DNA of 64,000 bases. It comes from Paralichthys olivaceus. Taxonomy: Eukaryota; Chordata; Actinopteri; Pleuronectiformes; Paralichthyidae. The first letter of the stretch is position 1. The number at the start of each line of letters is the position of its first letter. Location: the NCBI RefSeq assembly GCF_024713975.1, contig NC_091094.1, forward strand, positions 13,191,001 through 13,255,000, given 5' to 3'. A model generated the notes under the pieces. It saw only the letters and a list, made by a program, of their open reading frames with translations. It did no database searches and was not told the origin of the DNA. Positions 25,901 to 36,668 of the stretch are shown here, piece after piece. The position numbers and the translations under genes are program-made.

Positions 25901-28900
25901 AAAGGGCGACTCATCAACACTTGTGGTGTGGCACCGTCTGCTCTGGATTTTGTTCAGTAATCTGTCTTTGTCCTGAAAAGTATCTCCCAAAATCACACTA
26001 ACCTAGATGCATAATCTGTGTTACATAAGCAACATACCAATGGTTTTGTATTTAGAAAATGAAAATAGCTAATGTTAGATATTCAGAAGCTATTTTCATT
26101 GCCGTTTGTCTGACTTTTAGCAGGATTATGCAAAAAATACAGAATCAATTTTCTCGAAACTTGGGTGGATAGGGTTTGGGCTGAGGAAGAACCCATGAAC
26201 TCTTGCTATTGATTGAATCAAGGAGGCTAACCCAGGATTCTTTTTACTTTCTTTAACTTTATATTATAATAATGCAGAGATCTTGATTGAAATCTTGGAT
26301 CTTGGATTTATATCTGTGTGCAGTCTGGTGCAGCTTGAATATAAGGGGATGTGCTCTGTTGAGTGTCATCTAGTTTTTTCCAGTTGCTACATTACTTCAT
26401 ATCTTTTGTTAAACTGGGCTGTCAACGTGTCACAGTTACGCCTAAAGTCAAACGACACAGAGAAACAAAGACATTCACAAGTGCTGTTTGAACCAACATG
26501 CAGTTAAAACATGATGTTACCAGACCTATCGTTCCACAAACCCTGATAAGGTTTCTCATGAATGGAAAACACAACATGAGCATCCTGCTTCTGGTGATAC
26601 TGGAAGCTGGAGAGGGAATATTTTATGAGAACTTTGGATGAACATGGAGCGACACAGCTGATTCACTCTTCAATGTTAAGATTTCTTTACCCATTTTTTA
26701 TTCCAAGGTTAAATTACAGAGAGGTTGATCATTTAGTTTTGTTTTCTATAGAAAGGAAGCAATGGTTCACAATGTCTATTATTAATCCTATTGGCAGGAA
26801 CAGCCTGACATGCAGATTTAGTGGCTGGTCGCCTGTTTTTTCTTTTTAGGTCAATGCCTACAGACAAAAACATGTTTTGCTTGTACACACCAAGCATTAA
26901 GCTGCTTTTATACCATGTTTTCCTTCTCGACATGAAAAAAAGGGCAAACGCCTTCAATGCGTTAATCTTTCTCTGGATATGTTCAGACCATTTTCATACT
27001 AATTGTGGCTCGAAACACCAAGTCCATTTAAGAAAATTAATATTCTATTGCTATGCTATGCTATTAATATGCTAATATGCAGTATACTTTTATAAAAAAC
27101 AAATAAATAAATAAAATGTCAATATAATTACAGCCACAAATGTTATTGTCTGGGTCAATGGTGTAAATGTTGGGGACTGTTCCGCTGTAGATTTAGTGTG
27201 CAAGTTATAATTTGCTGCAGCAGGACAGTGTACGTGGGACTGACTAATAATTAAAGCATCTATCTACCAGCAGGTCAAGGAAAATTCTTTATGGTCATAT
27301 TGTTTTGGTTTTTTCATGGTATTTGTTGACAATAAGAGTAATATATAATATCACCTAAACTATAAAATCACAAGGATCTCTTATCCTTAAAACCAGGGCC
27401 TAAATCACCATATACATTGGGGGGGACATGTCCCCCCCAATATTCAGATATGCTCAAAATGTCCCCCCCAATATCTATCTGATTAAAAAAAAAAAAAAAA
27501 GTCAGGCAACCACATACACATCCCACTGTCCGAAATAATCAATAGCAAAAAAGTCATTTAATCATTATTATAGCTAAACATAAGACATTTTTGATATAGG
27601 CTAGTTACTACCGGTTGTAGGATTGCAGTTATGCGTGGTTTGTCCAGATGGTGTTGCCCGCCGTACAATACCATGTTGACACACCACCCCATCCAGCAGA
27701 ATTCATTGCTCGACTGCTGTGGGTATGTCAAACCCTCTCTCTGTTTTTCATTACTTTCAAACATATTTAAAAGTGGAAAATCAGAATGTAGCCTAATATG
27801 AATGTTACTAATCGACTTTATTAAAGTTGTTGATTATATTTTTTGTTAAGTGTTAAGAAAATGTAATTTCATGAATGGTCTTGCAAGGAATAGCCTACTA
27901 GCTAGCTGGCTAACATTAGCTAACATTCTGACAGGAATTCTGAGCTAACTCACTAGTATAATGTTAGGCTACATTCCATTTACAGGTATTAGCTAGTGAA
28001 CAGCCAGAGCAACTAACATGAGGAGAGGAGAAGTTTCCCAGCTCCTATATCGAACCATATTATATTTGTAAGAAAACCCACATGAAGTTTGAGTGTCAAT
28101 CATTTATGTAGCACGTCAATTTCACAGTGAGTCATCATGAGCAAGAGGAAGAGTGGCAGCGATATAAGACTGTTTTTTGGGCAGCTTCAGAAAAGAAATA
28201 AAGTAAGTTCAGAGCAGTGAGAAAATGAGTAATTACCATTAATGTCAAGGAGTCAATATAGTATAATCAAATAGGCTTTCTAGTCTATAATTTACTATGT
28301 CTAGTCCAGTAATTTTAAGACAAAATGGGGGACAACCTTGAACAAATTGCAACAGAAGCAAATGCAACTGATTTTATATCCTCAACATGAGGGAAAAAAT
28401 CCCTGGAGAATCCCATTTCCCAAGTTTCAAAAAAGACCCAAATATAGTCCATTCGCTAGCCTCATTATTTTCCTCACGTGAATAGGGTAAAATGTTTAAC
28501 CCGCCTTAGATATCACCATGTAAATTACTGAGTTTATTACTTACATTAAGACAAATGAAAAATGTATACAGGCTTTTTGAAATTCGTTGTTAACATGAGC
28601 AAACAGTGCATAATCTAATTACTTATGGCTAATTTGCATACATAACACTGCTTCTGTTGCAATTTGTTCACCCAACATAACATAACAGTCCAATGTTAAA
28701 GTACAGACTCGTGTTGCCCCCCCATATGTAAAACATGTATAAATATTAGACTTTCTAGTCTATGGTTTACTAATATTTCATCCATGTTCACTGTGGTGTG
28801 TTCAGAGTAAGGACAGAGAGAATGAACAAGAGGATGGTGACAGGACAGGGAGAGTGTGTGCTGGTGACATAGAGGTGAGTGAGAAAGGAGCTAATATGAA

Positions 28901-31900
28901 TGGTTAAGACCAACTAATGACAACCTAACAGTCTAATATTGAAGTAAACATATATAAAAATTAGACTTTCTAGTGGTTTACTAATATTTCATCCATGTTC
29001 ACTGTGGTGTGTTCAGAGTAAGGACAGAGAGAATGAACAAGAGGATGGTGACAGGACAGGGAGAGTGTGTGCTGGTGACATGGAGGTGAGTGAGAAAGGA
29101 GCTAATATGAATGGTGAAGACCAACTAATGACAACCTAACAGTCTAATATTAAAGTAAACATATATAAATATTAGACTTTCTAGTGGTTTACTAATATTT
29201 CATCCATGTTCACTGTGGTGTGTTCAGAGTAAGGACAGAGAGAATGAACAAGATGATGGTGACAGGACAGGGAGAGTGTGTGCTGGTGACATGGAGGTGA
29301 GTGAGAAAGGAGCTAATATGAATGGTGAAGACCAACTAATGACAACCTAACAGTCTAATATTAAAGTAAACATATATAAATATTAGACTTTCTAGTGGTT
29401 TACTAATATTTCATCCATGTTCACTGTGGTGTGTTCAGAGTAAGGACAGAGAGAATGAACAAGAGGATGGTGACAGGACAGGGAGAGTGTGTGCTGGTGA
29501 CATGGAGGTGAGTGAGAAAGGAGCTAATATGAATGGTGAAGACCAACTAATGACAACCTAACAGTCTAATATTAAAGTAAACATATATAAATATTAGACT
29601 TTCTAGTGGTTTACTAATATTTCATCCATGTTCACTGTGGTGTGTTCAGAGTAAGGACAGAGAGAATGAACAAGAGGATGGTGACAGGACAGGGAGAGTG
29701 TGTGCTGGTGACATGGAGGTGAGTGAGAAAGGAGCTAATATGAATGGTGAAGACCAACTAATGACAACCTTAACAGTCTAATGTTAATGTTAAGTTAAGA
29801 TGAGATCATCCTCGTGCATTTCAGATCATACCCATGGAGAGGGAGTTTGACAGTGAGAGAGAAAGAGATAGAATGAGCAGCCAGACAGGCGATGATGAGG
29901 GCACTGGAGAGGAAGGGAGGGAGCTTGGACCTTTCCCAAATCATCCAAATGTGAAAGTCATACCGAGTCAAACCCTATCAAATAAAACACTCTACTTTCA
30001 GGAGAAGTGGTTTAAAGATCATACATGGCTCCATTACAGCCCCTCTGTAAAGGGTGTTCTCTGTTACTATTGTGCTAAATACTTTGCAGCACAAAAGTCC
30101 AAGCTTGCATCAAAAGCAGATTCAGCATTTGTCAAGACTGGCTTTAACAACTGGAAGAAGGCACTGGAGAAATTTAGTGCACATAAAGACAGCCAGTGTC
30201 ACAAATTAGCTGTGATGACTAGGCTTCAGGAGCCAAAGACTGTTAATGTGCAACTTTCACGTGAGCTTGAAAGACAGCAGCAACAAGCAAGGAGAAATCT
30301 TATGAAGATTGCTGGGGGTGTGCAGTACTTGGCACGGCAAGGTCTGGCTTTTCAAGGCGATGAGAAGGAGAGTGGGAATTTCAGCCAGCTTCTAAAGTAC
30401 AAGGCAAAAGGTGATGCAGAGCTGACCAACTGGCTAAAACGTCAGTTTGATTTCACCAGTCCCAAAATGCAGAATGAACTGTTGCAGCTGATGGCCAATA
30501 CAATCATCAAAAAAATTGTGTCAGACATAACATCAATGCCAGTGGTCCAGTTCGCACTTATCATTGATGGAACCCAGGATGTGTCAGGTGTTGAGCAGGA
30601 GTCAATATGTGTGCGCTTTGTAGATGCAGATCTACAACCAAAGGAAGAATTCCTGGGACTCTACGAGGTGTTATCAACAACAGGGGAAAATATAGCCAAG
30701 GTGGCTTGTGATGTGATGACGCGTCTAGACCTTCCTCTGTCTCAACTCCGAGGACAAACTTATGATGGTGCCGCAAACATGGCTGGACGATGGCAGGGAG
30801 TGCAAGCCATATTAAGGGCACAACAACCACTGGCTGTGTACTGTCACTGTGGTCCACATTGCGTGAACTTAATTACACAGGCTGCCTGTCTATCATCTCC
30901 ACTTGTGAGAGATTCAATGGCTCTGGTCCATGAATTGGGGGGCTTCTTTAACCAATCTGGCAAGTTCAAGTTGGTATTCCAGGAAATTGCCAAATCGGAG
31001 CATGGTTTCACCTCATTGAAGCCTCTCTGTCCAACCAGGTGGACTGTTCGCACCCCTGCCATCCACTCAGTTCTAAGGCAGTATGAGTCAGTGCTGACAG
31101 CCCTAGAAGAAATGGCATCAAGCAGCTCATCTGAGACGTCAGCTAAGGCTAATGGTCTTCATGGAGCATTTCTAAAAGGCAACACTGTGCTCGGCCTTGT
31201 AATGGCTGAGGACCTGATGGGGGATCTGGAATGCCTGAACACCTCCCTGCAGCATAGGAAACAGACAGTTTCAGGCATGTTGAAAGCTGTGGACCATGTA
31301 AAAACAAGCATGCAGGAAAAGCGAACAGAGGAACACTTTGATGTCTTGTTCTCAAAAGCAACTGCTATGGCAACAAAGTTGGACCTGCAACCAATTCAGA
31401 TGCCTCATATCCGCAAACCTACAAAGCGTTACACTGGTCAGGCTTCAGCCCATATCCATCCTGATGCCCAGTCCTTCTACAGAGCCCAATTCTACAACAC
31501 CTTGGACACAGTGAATACTCAATTCATAGAGAGGTTCGATCAAGCTGGATTCCACAAACTTCAGCAGCTTGAAAATGTGCTTCTACAGGGAACCATTGAT
31601 GAGGTTGTGGACCAGTATCCCGAATTGAATCCACAACTGCTTCAAGTACAGCTGGCCATGTTCGCAGCCAATTACACTTATGAAACAAGCTCAGATGTTG
31701 TCAGCATTATGCATGACATGGTGCCAGAAGTCCGAAGTCTGTTCAGCCAGGTGGAGGCTTTACTAAGGCTCCTGCTCATCGTCCCTGCATCCTCAGCAGA
31801 GGCTGAGAGGAGCTTTAGCGCACTACGAAGGCTCAAGACATGGCTCAGATCCTCCATGACGCAAAGCAGGCTGAATCATGTTGCTATCTGTCATGTGCAC

Positions 31901-33113
31901 CAGAGGAAGCTGGACGAACTGGACCTGGAAGATATATGCCAATCTTTCATCAGTGCCAATGATAGACGCAAAAAGGCGTTTGGGTCCTTTTCTAGGTAGA
32001 GGAGAGGGGAGAGGTGAGGAGAGGATAGCAGAGAGGAGAGGAGAGAGGAGAGGAGAGAAGAAAGGATAGGAGAGAGGAGAGGATAGGGGAGAGGATAGGA
32101 GAGAGGAGGAGAAGAGAGAGAGAGAGGAGGAGAGGGGAGAGGAGGAGGAGAGAAGGAGGAGAGGATGTGAGAGGGGAGAGGACAGAGGAGGAGAAGGAGG
32201 AGAGAGGAGAGGAGGGGGAGATGATGGAGGAGAGGAGAGAGGAGGAGGAGAGGGGTGAGTATAGAGGAGGAGAAGAGAGGGTAGAGGAGGAAAGGAGAAG
32301 AGGGTAGAGGATAGAGAAGGAGAGAGGACAGGAGGAGGAGGAAAGGAAGAGGAGAGGAGGACATAAGCACACATACATACTTTTTTCATTTTTATTTTAT
32401 TTGGTTCTGTGGGTTGTATTTGTTTTGTTTCATGTATTCCTGATGCTTTGGCAATATAGTTCTCACAACATTCATGACAATAAAACAAATTTGAGTCAAA
32501 TTGAATTTAATTGAATTGACTTGACTGGAGAGGAGAGGAGAGGAGATGACGGGAGAGCAAGAGAGAGGAAAAGAGAGAGGAGAATATAGGACCACAGGAG
32601 CTTGGCAAGGGAAGACAGGATGAGAAGAGAGCAGTGAAGGCCCTCCTGCCCAGTGCCCACACAAGTAATACAATGTAATAACATGTAACGCAATGCATTA
32701 TCATTATGGTAAAAAGAAAAAAAAGGTATATATATATAAGAGAGAAATTTGGTCCCCCCCAATGTTGACTCCATGGTTTAGGCCTTGCTTAAAACACATT
32801 AAATTAGATTCATATTCAGAAGTTACTCACTGGTGCAGCGTAAACCCTGCTTGTAGAGACCCCAGATGAATTCTCCACACAGGTCACACCAGGTGGGGTG
32901 AGCGTGACTGTAGACCTGGAAGTCATGACCCACTCCAGTCTCTCCTGTCTGACACCCGGGTGCCTCGATGCTGACGCTGTCTCCAACCAGACGGACGACG
33001 CTGAAGGAGCAGGGCTGAGCCGATGGTGGGGCACCACGGGCCGCAGGGGCAGCCAGCTCGATGGGATCATTCAGACTGAGGTCCTGCAGCTCGATCAGCT
33101 CACATTTAGACAT
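22906..33113 (-). CDS. rassf1: Ras association domain-containing protein 1, RASSF1A-type isoform
   Basis: Six coding exons on the minus strand: 32831-33113, 25734-25858, 24161-24265, 23355-23646, 23151-23266, 22906-23055. They sum to 1071 nt, 356 aa. The first two exons form a complete C1 zinc finger with spacing HX12CX2CX13CX2CX4HX2CX7C (H63 to C112), so this is the long RASSF1A form. A Ras-association domain follows (RRTSFYLPKDTAKHLHI ... FALFERTERQGQVY ... LVLKENDTGDVN, about 195-306), then a SARAH helix (WDAFSFPELCNFLRILKREE onward, about 307-352) that pairs with MST-type kinases. A non-coding 5' exon is predicted, with its donor at 34294 and the acceptor leading to 33314. Intron 1 (25859-32830) is swollen by a 5.4-kb hAT transposon in the opposite orientation. 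Known role: microtubule-associated scaffold activating Hippo signalling. Confidence 0.95.
27386..27393. repeat. Left 8-bp target-site duplication (CTTAAAAC)
   Basis: CTTAAAAC immediately precedes the element's terminal CAGGGCCTAAA. The identical octamer follows the other end at 32788-32795. Eight bases is the diagnostic duplication length for hAT elements. Confidence 0.92.
27394..27427 (+). repeat. Left terminal inverted repeat of the hAT element
   Basis: Begins CAGGGCCTAAATCACC and ends ACATTGGGGGGGAC. It pairs with the right end after reverse complementing, with several mismatches and a 2-bp length difference in the middle. Confidence 0.85.
27419..27438. repeat. Perfect 20-bp palindrome near left transposon end
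   Basis: GGGGGGGACATGTCCCCCCC is its own reverse complement. The half-site GTCCCCCCCAATAT recurs at 27461-27474, and a related GTCCCCCCCAATG occurs once at the right end (32752-32764). Repeated subterminal motifs in hAT elements are known transposase-binding sites, so these are candidates for that role. Confidence 0.7.
28137..31999 (+). CDS. hAT transposase with TTF-type zinc finger and repeated N-terminal exons
   Basis: Predicted exons: 28137-28202 (22 codons, starts MSKRKSGSDIRLFF), five 69-bp exons at 28806-28874, 29017-29085, 29228-29296, 29439-29507 and 29650-29718, then 29825-31999. Every intron is GT-AG and phase 0, giving about 861 aa. The last exon alone has an internal ATG at 29834 and 721 codons from it. 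Numbering from that Met: TTF/BED-like zinc finger with C77/C80 (CYYC) and H117..C122-H123; catalytic Asp245 (ALIIDGTQD) and Asp311 (TYDGAANMAG); CHCGPHC at 337-343; CPTRW at 399-403; and the C-terminal hAT dimerisation block with AEAERSFSALRRLKTWLR (about 655-672) carrying the catalytic-type Glu. The function is cut-and-paste transposition. The frame is intact, so activity is possible but unproven. The use of the upstream exons is inferred from splice-site quality and frame. Confidence 0.88.
28730..29780 (+). repeat. Tandem array of five 211-bp exon-plus-intron units
   Basis: Exon starts at 28806, 29017, 29228, 29439 and 29650 are spaced exactly 211 bp. Each unit holds the intron tail TTCACTGTGGTGTGTTCAG, a 69-bp exon starting AGTAAGGACAGAGAGAATGA, and the donor GTGAGTGAG. 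The exon is open in phase 0 and encodes 23 acidic residues (SKDRENEQEDGDRTG, then RVCAGDME). Copy 1 has Ile instead of Met near the end; copy 3 has Glu to Asp once. The units are otherwise almost identical, so the amplification is recent. Because each exon is a multiple of three in phase 0, any copy number or skipping pattern keeps the transposase in frame. Confidence 0.92.
31998..32361. repeat. GGAGA-type purine-rich microsatellite, about 360 bp
   Basis: One strand is almost entirely A and G (units such as GGAGA, GGAGAG and GAGGA) from the transposase stop codon onward. It lies in the transposase 3' UTR. Long open frames rich in Ser, Leu and Pro on the other strand are artefacts of this composition. 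Such mirror-like purine tracts can form triplex DNA and vary in length. Confidence 0.9.
32375..32522 (+). mobile_element. Possible LINE 3'-tail fragment inside the purine tract
   Basis: Between two purine-rich blocks lies a non-purine insert containing CCTGATGCTTTGGCAATATA, an AATAAA at 32479-32484 and a GAATT-repeat tail (AATTGAATTTAATTGAATTG). This order resembles, from memory, the 3' end of fish L2-clade LINEs. It may supply the transposase polyadenylation signal. No target duplication was identified, so the assignment is tentative. Confidence 0.35.
32527..32592. repeat. Second short purine-rich tract
   Basis: A GGAGAGGAGA run and GAGAGAGGAAAAGAGAGAGG continue the same composition as 31998-32361. 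It is probably one ancestral tract split by the insert at about 32375-32522. Confidence 0.7.
32752..32787 (-). repeat. Right terminal inverted repeat of the hAT element
   Basis: Reads GTCCCCCCCAATGTTGAC and ends GGTTTAGGCCTTG on the plus strand, the inverted counterpart of the left end at 27394-27427. Confidence 0.85.
32788..32795. repeat. Right 8-bp target-site duplication (CTTAAAAC)
   Basis: Exact match to 27386-27393, directly abutting the terminal CCTTG of the element. Confidence 0.92.
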
Positions 33114-34420
33114 CCTGTCCTCGATGGAGACACTGACATGTCAGTGACATACGGCTCTGAGAGGAGATGGCATCAATAGGAGCACCTGAACGTCTGTATT
33201 GAAGATGTGGATGTTGTGAGTGGTGAAGTGTACACAAGCACCACGTCAGTTTATTCCATCCACTTCCAGCTTTGTTTGTTGTTGAGGAACAATCAGCCGC
33301 GAAATCCTTAGGACCTGCAAGACAGATGACACTTCTAATACATGCATGGGTCAGTTTAACATACAAAAAACATGCAACACACATGAATTATGTTGCATTA
33401 TGTTATAGGGTTTAACATTGAGGAAAAAAAGATGAACCTCTGTTATCTGATGCCATGATCCATATGATTATGTTCAAATATGGGACAAGATGTTGAGTAT
33501 AATCCTGTGCAACCCAGAGACGACACATCTGTTTTTCTGCACCTGACAGTGAAACAAAACTTAACAATATCATTCCTTATCCACTAAAAATCATTTCAAA
33601 CTAATGAACCCACAGACTATTCAATGCTCTTTAAATGTTCACCAATTTATATAAGTAACCATGACAATGACAGTCAACTGAATTATCCTTTACTTATCAA
33701 TAATTAACTTTTTGCTGACACCTCCACAAGTTATTGTTTCCTGGATGTTTGTAATAAAGAACTACGCTTCAGAGAGAAGTTAAATCTTTTTTCCATCACT
33801 GGTGACAGAACAATCACAGACAGGGAATAACACAGGAACACTTCCTGCAAATCTAAACAGAGCTTGTGGTTTAACATGTTCGCAGACAGGTGCATGTGAA
33901 AGTTAGTGTGACTCGTTTCACTGTGGAGCTGCATATTGTGACTAGAATGTGAACAAGCCGGGATGTTTCTGCCAAGTGGGTCACCACCACCACCACCACC
34001 ACCACCACCACCACCTCCTCCAGCAGCAGCAGCAGCAGTACACGGTGCATTATTCCCACAGGCCAACAAGAACATATTGTGACCGGGATCATCCTGCAGC
34101 TCCTGACACTTAAATGTTAAACTATGCTCGTGTGGTAAAAGACAAACTTAATATTTCATCTCTCATTTGTTGCAAGAAGCATCTGATCCTGTCCCGGGAC
34201 AGCCCGGTTTAAAGCTGAGGTCTGGAACAGAGCAACAGTCTCATCTGACAGTGACACACATGACACAATGAAGCGTCAAATAAACGATCTTACCTCGTTC
34301 ACTTCTCCATCATGAGCTCAGAGCAAATGTGTGTTAGTCGCAGAATTAGAGCAGAACCTCTCTCCGGTCTCACGCACTTGTGTTTGCGCATGAGTGCGGA
34401 TTACCGTCTAATCCCGTGTG
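33114..34420 (-). promoter_or_regulatory. rassf1 5' UTR, leader intron and promoter region
   Basis: On the minus strand a clean acceptor (CTTGCAG) precedes base 33314, and a strong donor (GAACGAG then GTAAGATC) ends an exon at 34294. This implies a leader exon from about 34294 to a start near 34400, then an intron of about 980 bp, then a leader continuing into the ATG at 33113. CpG-rich sequence at about 34350-34440 fits a promoter. Confidence 0.55.
33982..34038. repeat. (CAC)n followed by (CAG)n triplet repeats
   Basis: Eleven or so CAC triplets run into CTCCTC and then six CAG triplets. They lie in the predicted rassf1 leader intron. Frames through them give homopolymers only. Confidence 0.9.
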
Positions 34421-36668
34421 CGCATTAACCCGTCCTGACAGAGGCTCCACGGGAGGACACTATGAGGAGCCACAAGGGACAAAACTCAGGACTCCACTTA
34501 CACATACATGTAACTGACATGTAGATACATACACATTTACATGCATGTACATACACACAGTGGTGGAATGCAAGTACATTAAGAATTGTTGGATTCAAGA
34601 GGGTTTTTATGTATCAGTACTTTATCTGAGTACATTTGTCACTTTATCTGTACTTTCTGCTCCCCACACATTGTGTGACATGTTCACACTGATTTTTAAA
34701 AGTGATCGATAATTAGAGGGGTGTGGGTTCAATGATCCAATCAGAGCAGATAGGTAACATTAGACCCCGCCTCCTGCAGCAGCGTCACTGGTCAAGAAGA
34801 AATAATCTGAAATGGATTCAGAGGAGACCAAACCTCAGCCATGTTCATGTAGCAGACGTTTGCATTAGTCTTTAGACTTTTCTTACTTTTATTATTGTAA
34901 CTTAATTCAAAAAAGAAAGTACGAACTTACTTTTATTATTTAGTACTTCAAATCTTGAATTGATCTTTGTAAGGGAGGTAAAATGTGCTGGTAATAATGC
35001 ACATATCTAGATTTTCCACTCTTGTCATAAATAAGTTCAAATATTAGATCACTTACACTTTCTTTCACTCTAAGAATAAATCAATCATGTGTAGGATTGT
35101 TAAGCCTTGACAGTTTACTCTACTGAGTGCCATTGTAGTGGAACAAGTAAATGTAATGTAAATAGCATACATGAAGTTCATAAGGGGAGTTGACAACTAA
35201 TCAAAATTGATTTCAAAGTTTCCACATTATTAAAGAACTGAATGACCTTGAAAGGATCAGTTTTATGTACCTGACAGCACTGAGGTAAATCAAAACACTG
35301 TGACTATATTTTTTACTTGAAAAACAAACTAAATTAGACTTTTCCATCCAAACGCTGGGCTGCTAATGACAATTTTCATCGTCGACTAATCTGCTGGTCA
35401 TCAGATGAGACACACATATTATATATGAGTGTGTGTATATATGTTGTATATGTAGACTCTGATTCTAAAAAGATACTTGTAAATCAAGATATTGAATTAA
35501 TGTAATCAACTAAACCAAACAATATTTAAAATATATAAAGCCAATAATTGTATCAGAGTTTAATTATCAAGTAGCACAGGAAATGCACAATAAAGTCATT
35601 AGATACATTCTCAACATGGGACTCTGAAAACATGTCTGATTTGGAAGTAATGTTTTAGTGCCATCGTCTGGACAACACATGAGGAGTGAGAGAGAGATTG
35701 AGAGAGAGAGAGAGAGAGAGATTTTCTGAATGGGCATGTTGTTTTTTTTCTTCATCTGTGTAGCCAGTGTGGTGACAATGTGCAGTCACAAGATTGCTAG
35801 AGAATAATTGGAGCACAGCAACCAGCAAACAGCTGACAGTGAGTATTCACTGAGTTATGAAATGAATGGTGTTAGTCAAAGACACCACACCCCCACCCCA
35901 CCCCCATACATACGGTTTATCCTTAATTTGTCTGCTTGGGAATATAATTGTGAACTATTATTAGTATCATTATTATTATTATCATTATTATTATTATTAC
36001 TGATAAAACCTGCAACATTTGAAATGAGTTGCTTTTCTTCTTTGAATGTTGAGTGTATTAACACTAACTGTGCAGCTCCACTCGTGACTGACCCATAATA
36101 ACCTTGTCTCAAGTGTGTGTGTGGTGAATCCTCAGAAACTTTCCACGTCAGCCTGGACAAGGTTCGTCAATTCACGATAATGATACAGGAAACTGGAAGA
36201 CTTGTGGTTTCACAATAAAGGCGTGGGAAGGATGCTTGCTGCATGTACACACTTTATATAGAGCATCAATTTGATTTTAAATAGACTATTCAGTGTCAGA
36301 AAAGTGATTAATTTGATCCCAGTAACTTATATATGGTACAGTTGTATTTAGGAGTGGTGGTGGATTAATATAACGTTTTACACTGAAAAATCGAAGCGGA
36401 AGTGTGGCTTGTTTTCTTGAAAACAGCAGATGAGGAACTGGAGACTTGTGAGAAGATGTGTTCACGTGTGTGTGACAGTTGTTTGGTTGTGAAGGATTCT
36501 TTTCTAATTCAACCTCCGGTGTGTGAGTGAAGCAGGACTCAGGCAGGAGGAGTTCACACTTCACATCCAGCATCAGTTCCGGCTTCAGCTGCAGCGGACT
36601 TCACGCTGGGTAGCAGCAGGTTAGCAGCGTCCATATTTCTATATTATTAAACACGTCTTTACCTCAGC
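34421..36668. other. Intergenic region between divergent rassf1 and cyb561d2
   Basis: No coding exon seen. It contains the dispersed repeat at 34557, a CCAAT word at about 34736, a (GA)n run ending near 35720, and ATT/ATC triplet runs at about 35960-36000. The 150 bp before 36669 are the likely cyb561d2 promoter and 5' UTR. Human ZMYND10 and NPRL2, expected here by synteny, are absent. Confidence 0.5.
34557..34720. repeat. Degenerate teleost dispersed repeat (AGTGGTGGAATG type)
   Basis: Begins CAGTGGTGGAATGCAAGTACATT and contains CAGTACTTTATCTGAGTAC and TCTGTACTTTCTGCT. This resembles, from memory, a very common percomorph repeat starting AGTGGTGGAATGTAACTAAG. Ends are not defined here. Confidence 0.45.

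Larger units (their letters stand above)
27394..32787 (+). mobile_element. Complete autonomous-looking hAT-superfamily DNA transposon
   Basis: The 5394-bp element is bounded by a perfect 8-bp duplication CTTAAAAC. Its ends read CAGGGCCTAAAT (left) and, in reverse complement, CAAGGCCTAAAC (right), followed on both sides by ACATTGGGGGGGAC; the imperfect inverted repeats run about 35 bp. Inside are a 22-codon first exon (28137-28202), five tandem 69-bp exons, and a 2.2-kb final exon with an uninterrupted hAT transposase frame ending at 31999, then a purine-rich microsatellite and an AATAAA at 32479-32484. It sits in rassf1 intron 1 on the opposite strand. The matching target duplication, open frame and near-identical internal repeats argue for a recent insertion. 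The C-terminal transposase resembles ZMYM1-like/TTF-zinc-finger hAT proteins annotated in fish. Confidence 0.93.

Noticed and set aside
24000-27385. Possible alternative first exon for a RASSF1C-type transcript
   Set aside because: No ATG-containing exon with a donor in the needed phase could be supported by sequence alone.
30561-31361. Minus-strand frames inside the hAT transposase
   Set aside because: Shadows of the transposase coding strand without recognisable domains.
31823-32488. Long minus-strand open frames (up to 221 codons) rich in Ser, Leu and Pro
   Set aside because: They read the complement of the GGAGA microsatellite; composition alone keeps the frames open and they resemble no protein.
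33731-34092. Minus-strand frames with Gly or Val homopolymers
   Set aside because: Produced by the CAC triplet repeat in the rassf1 leader intron; no protein similarity.
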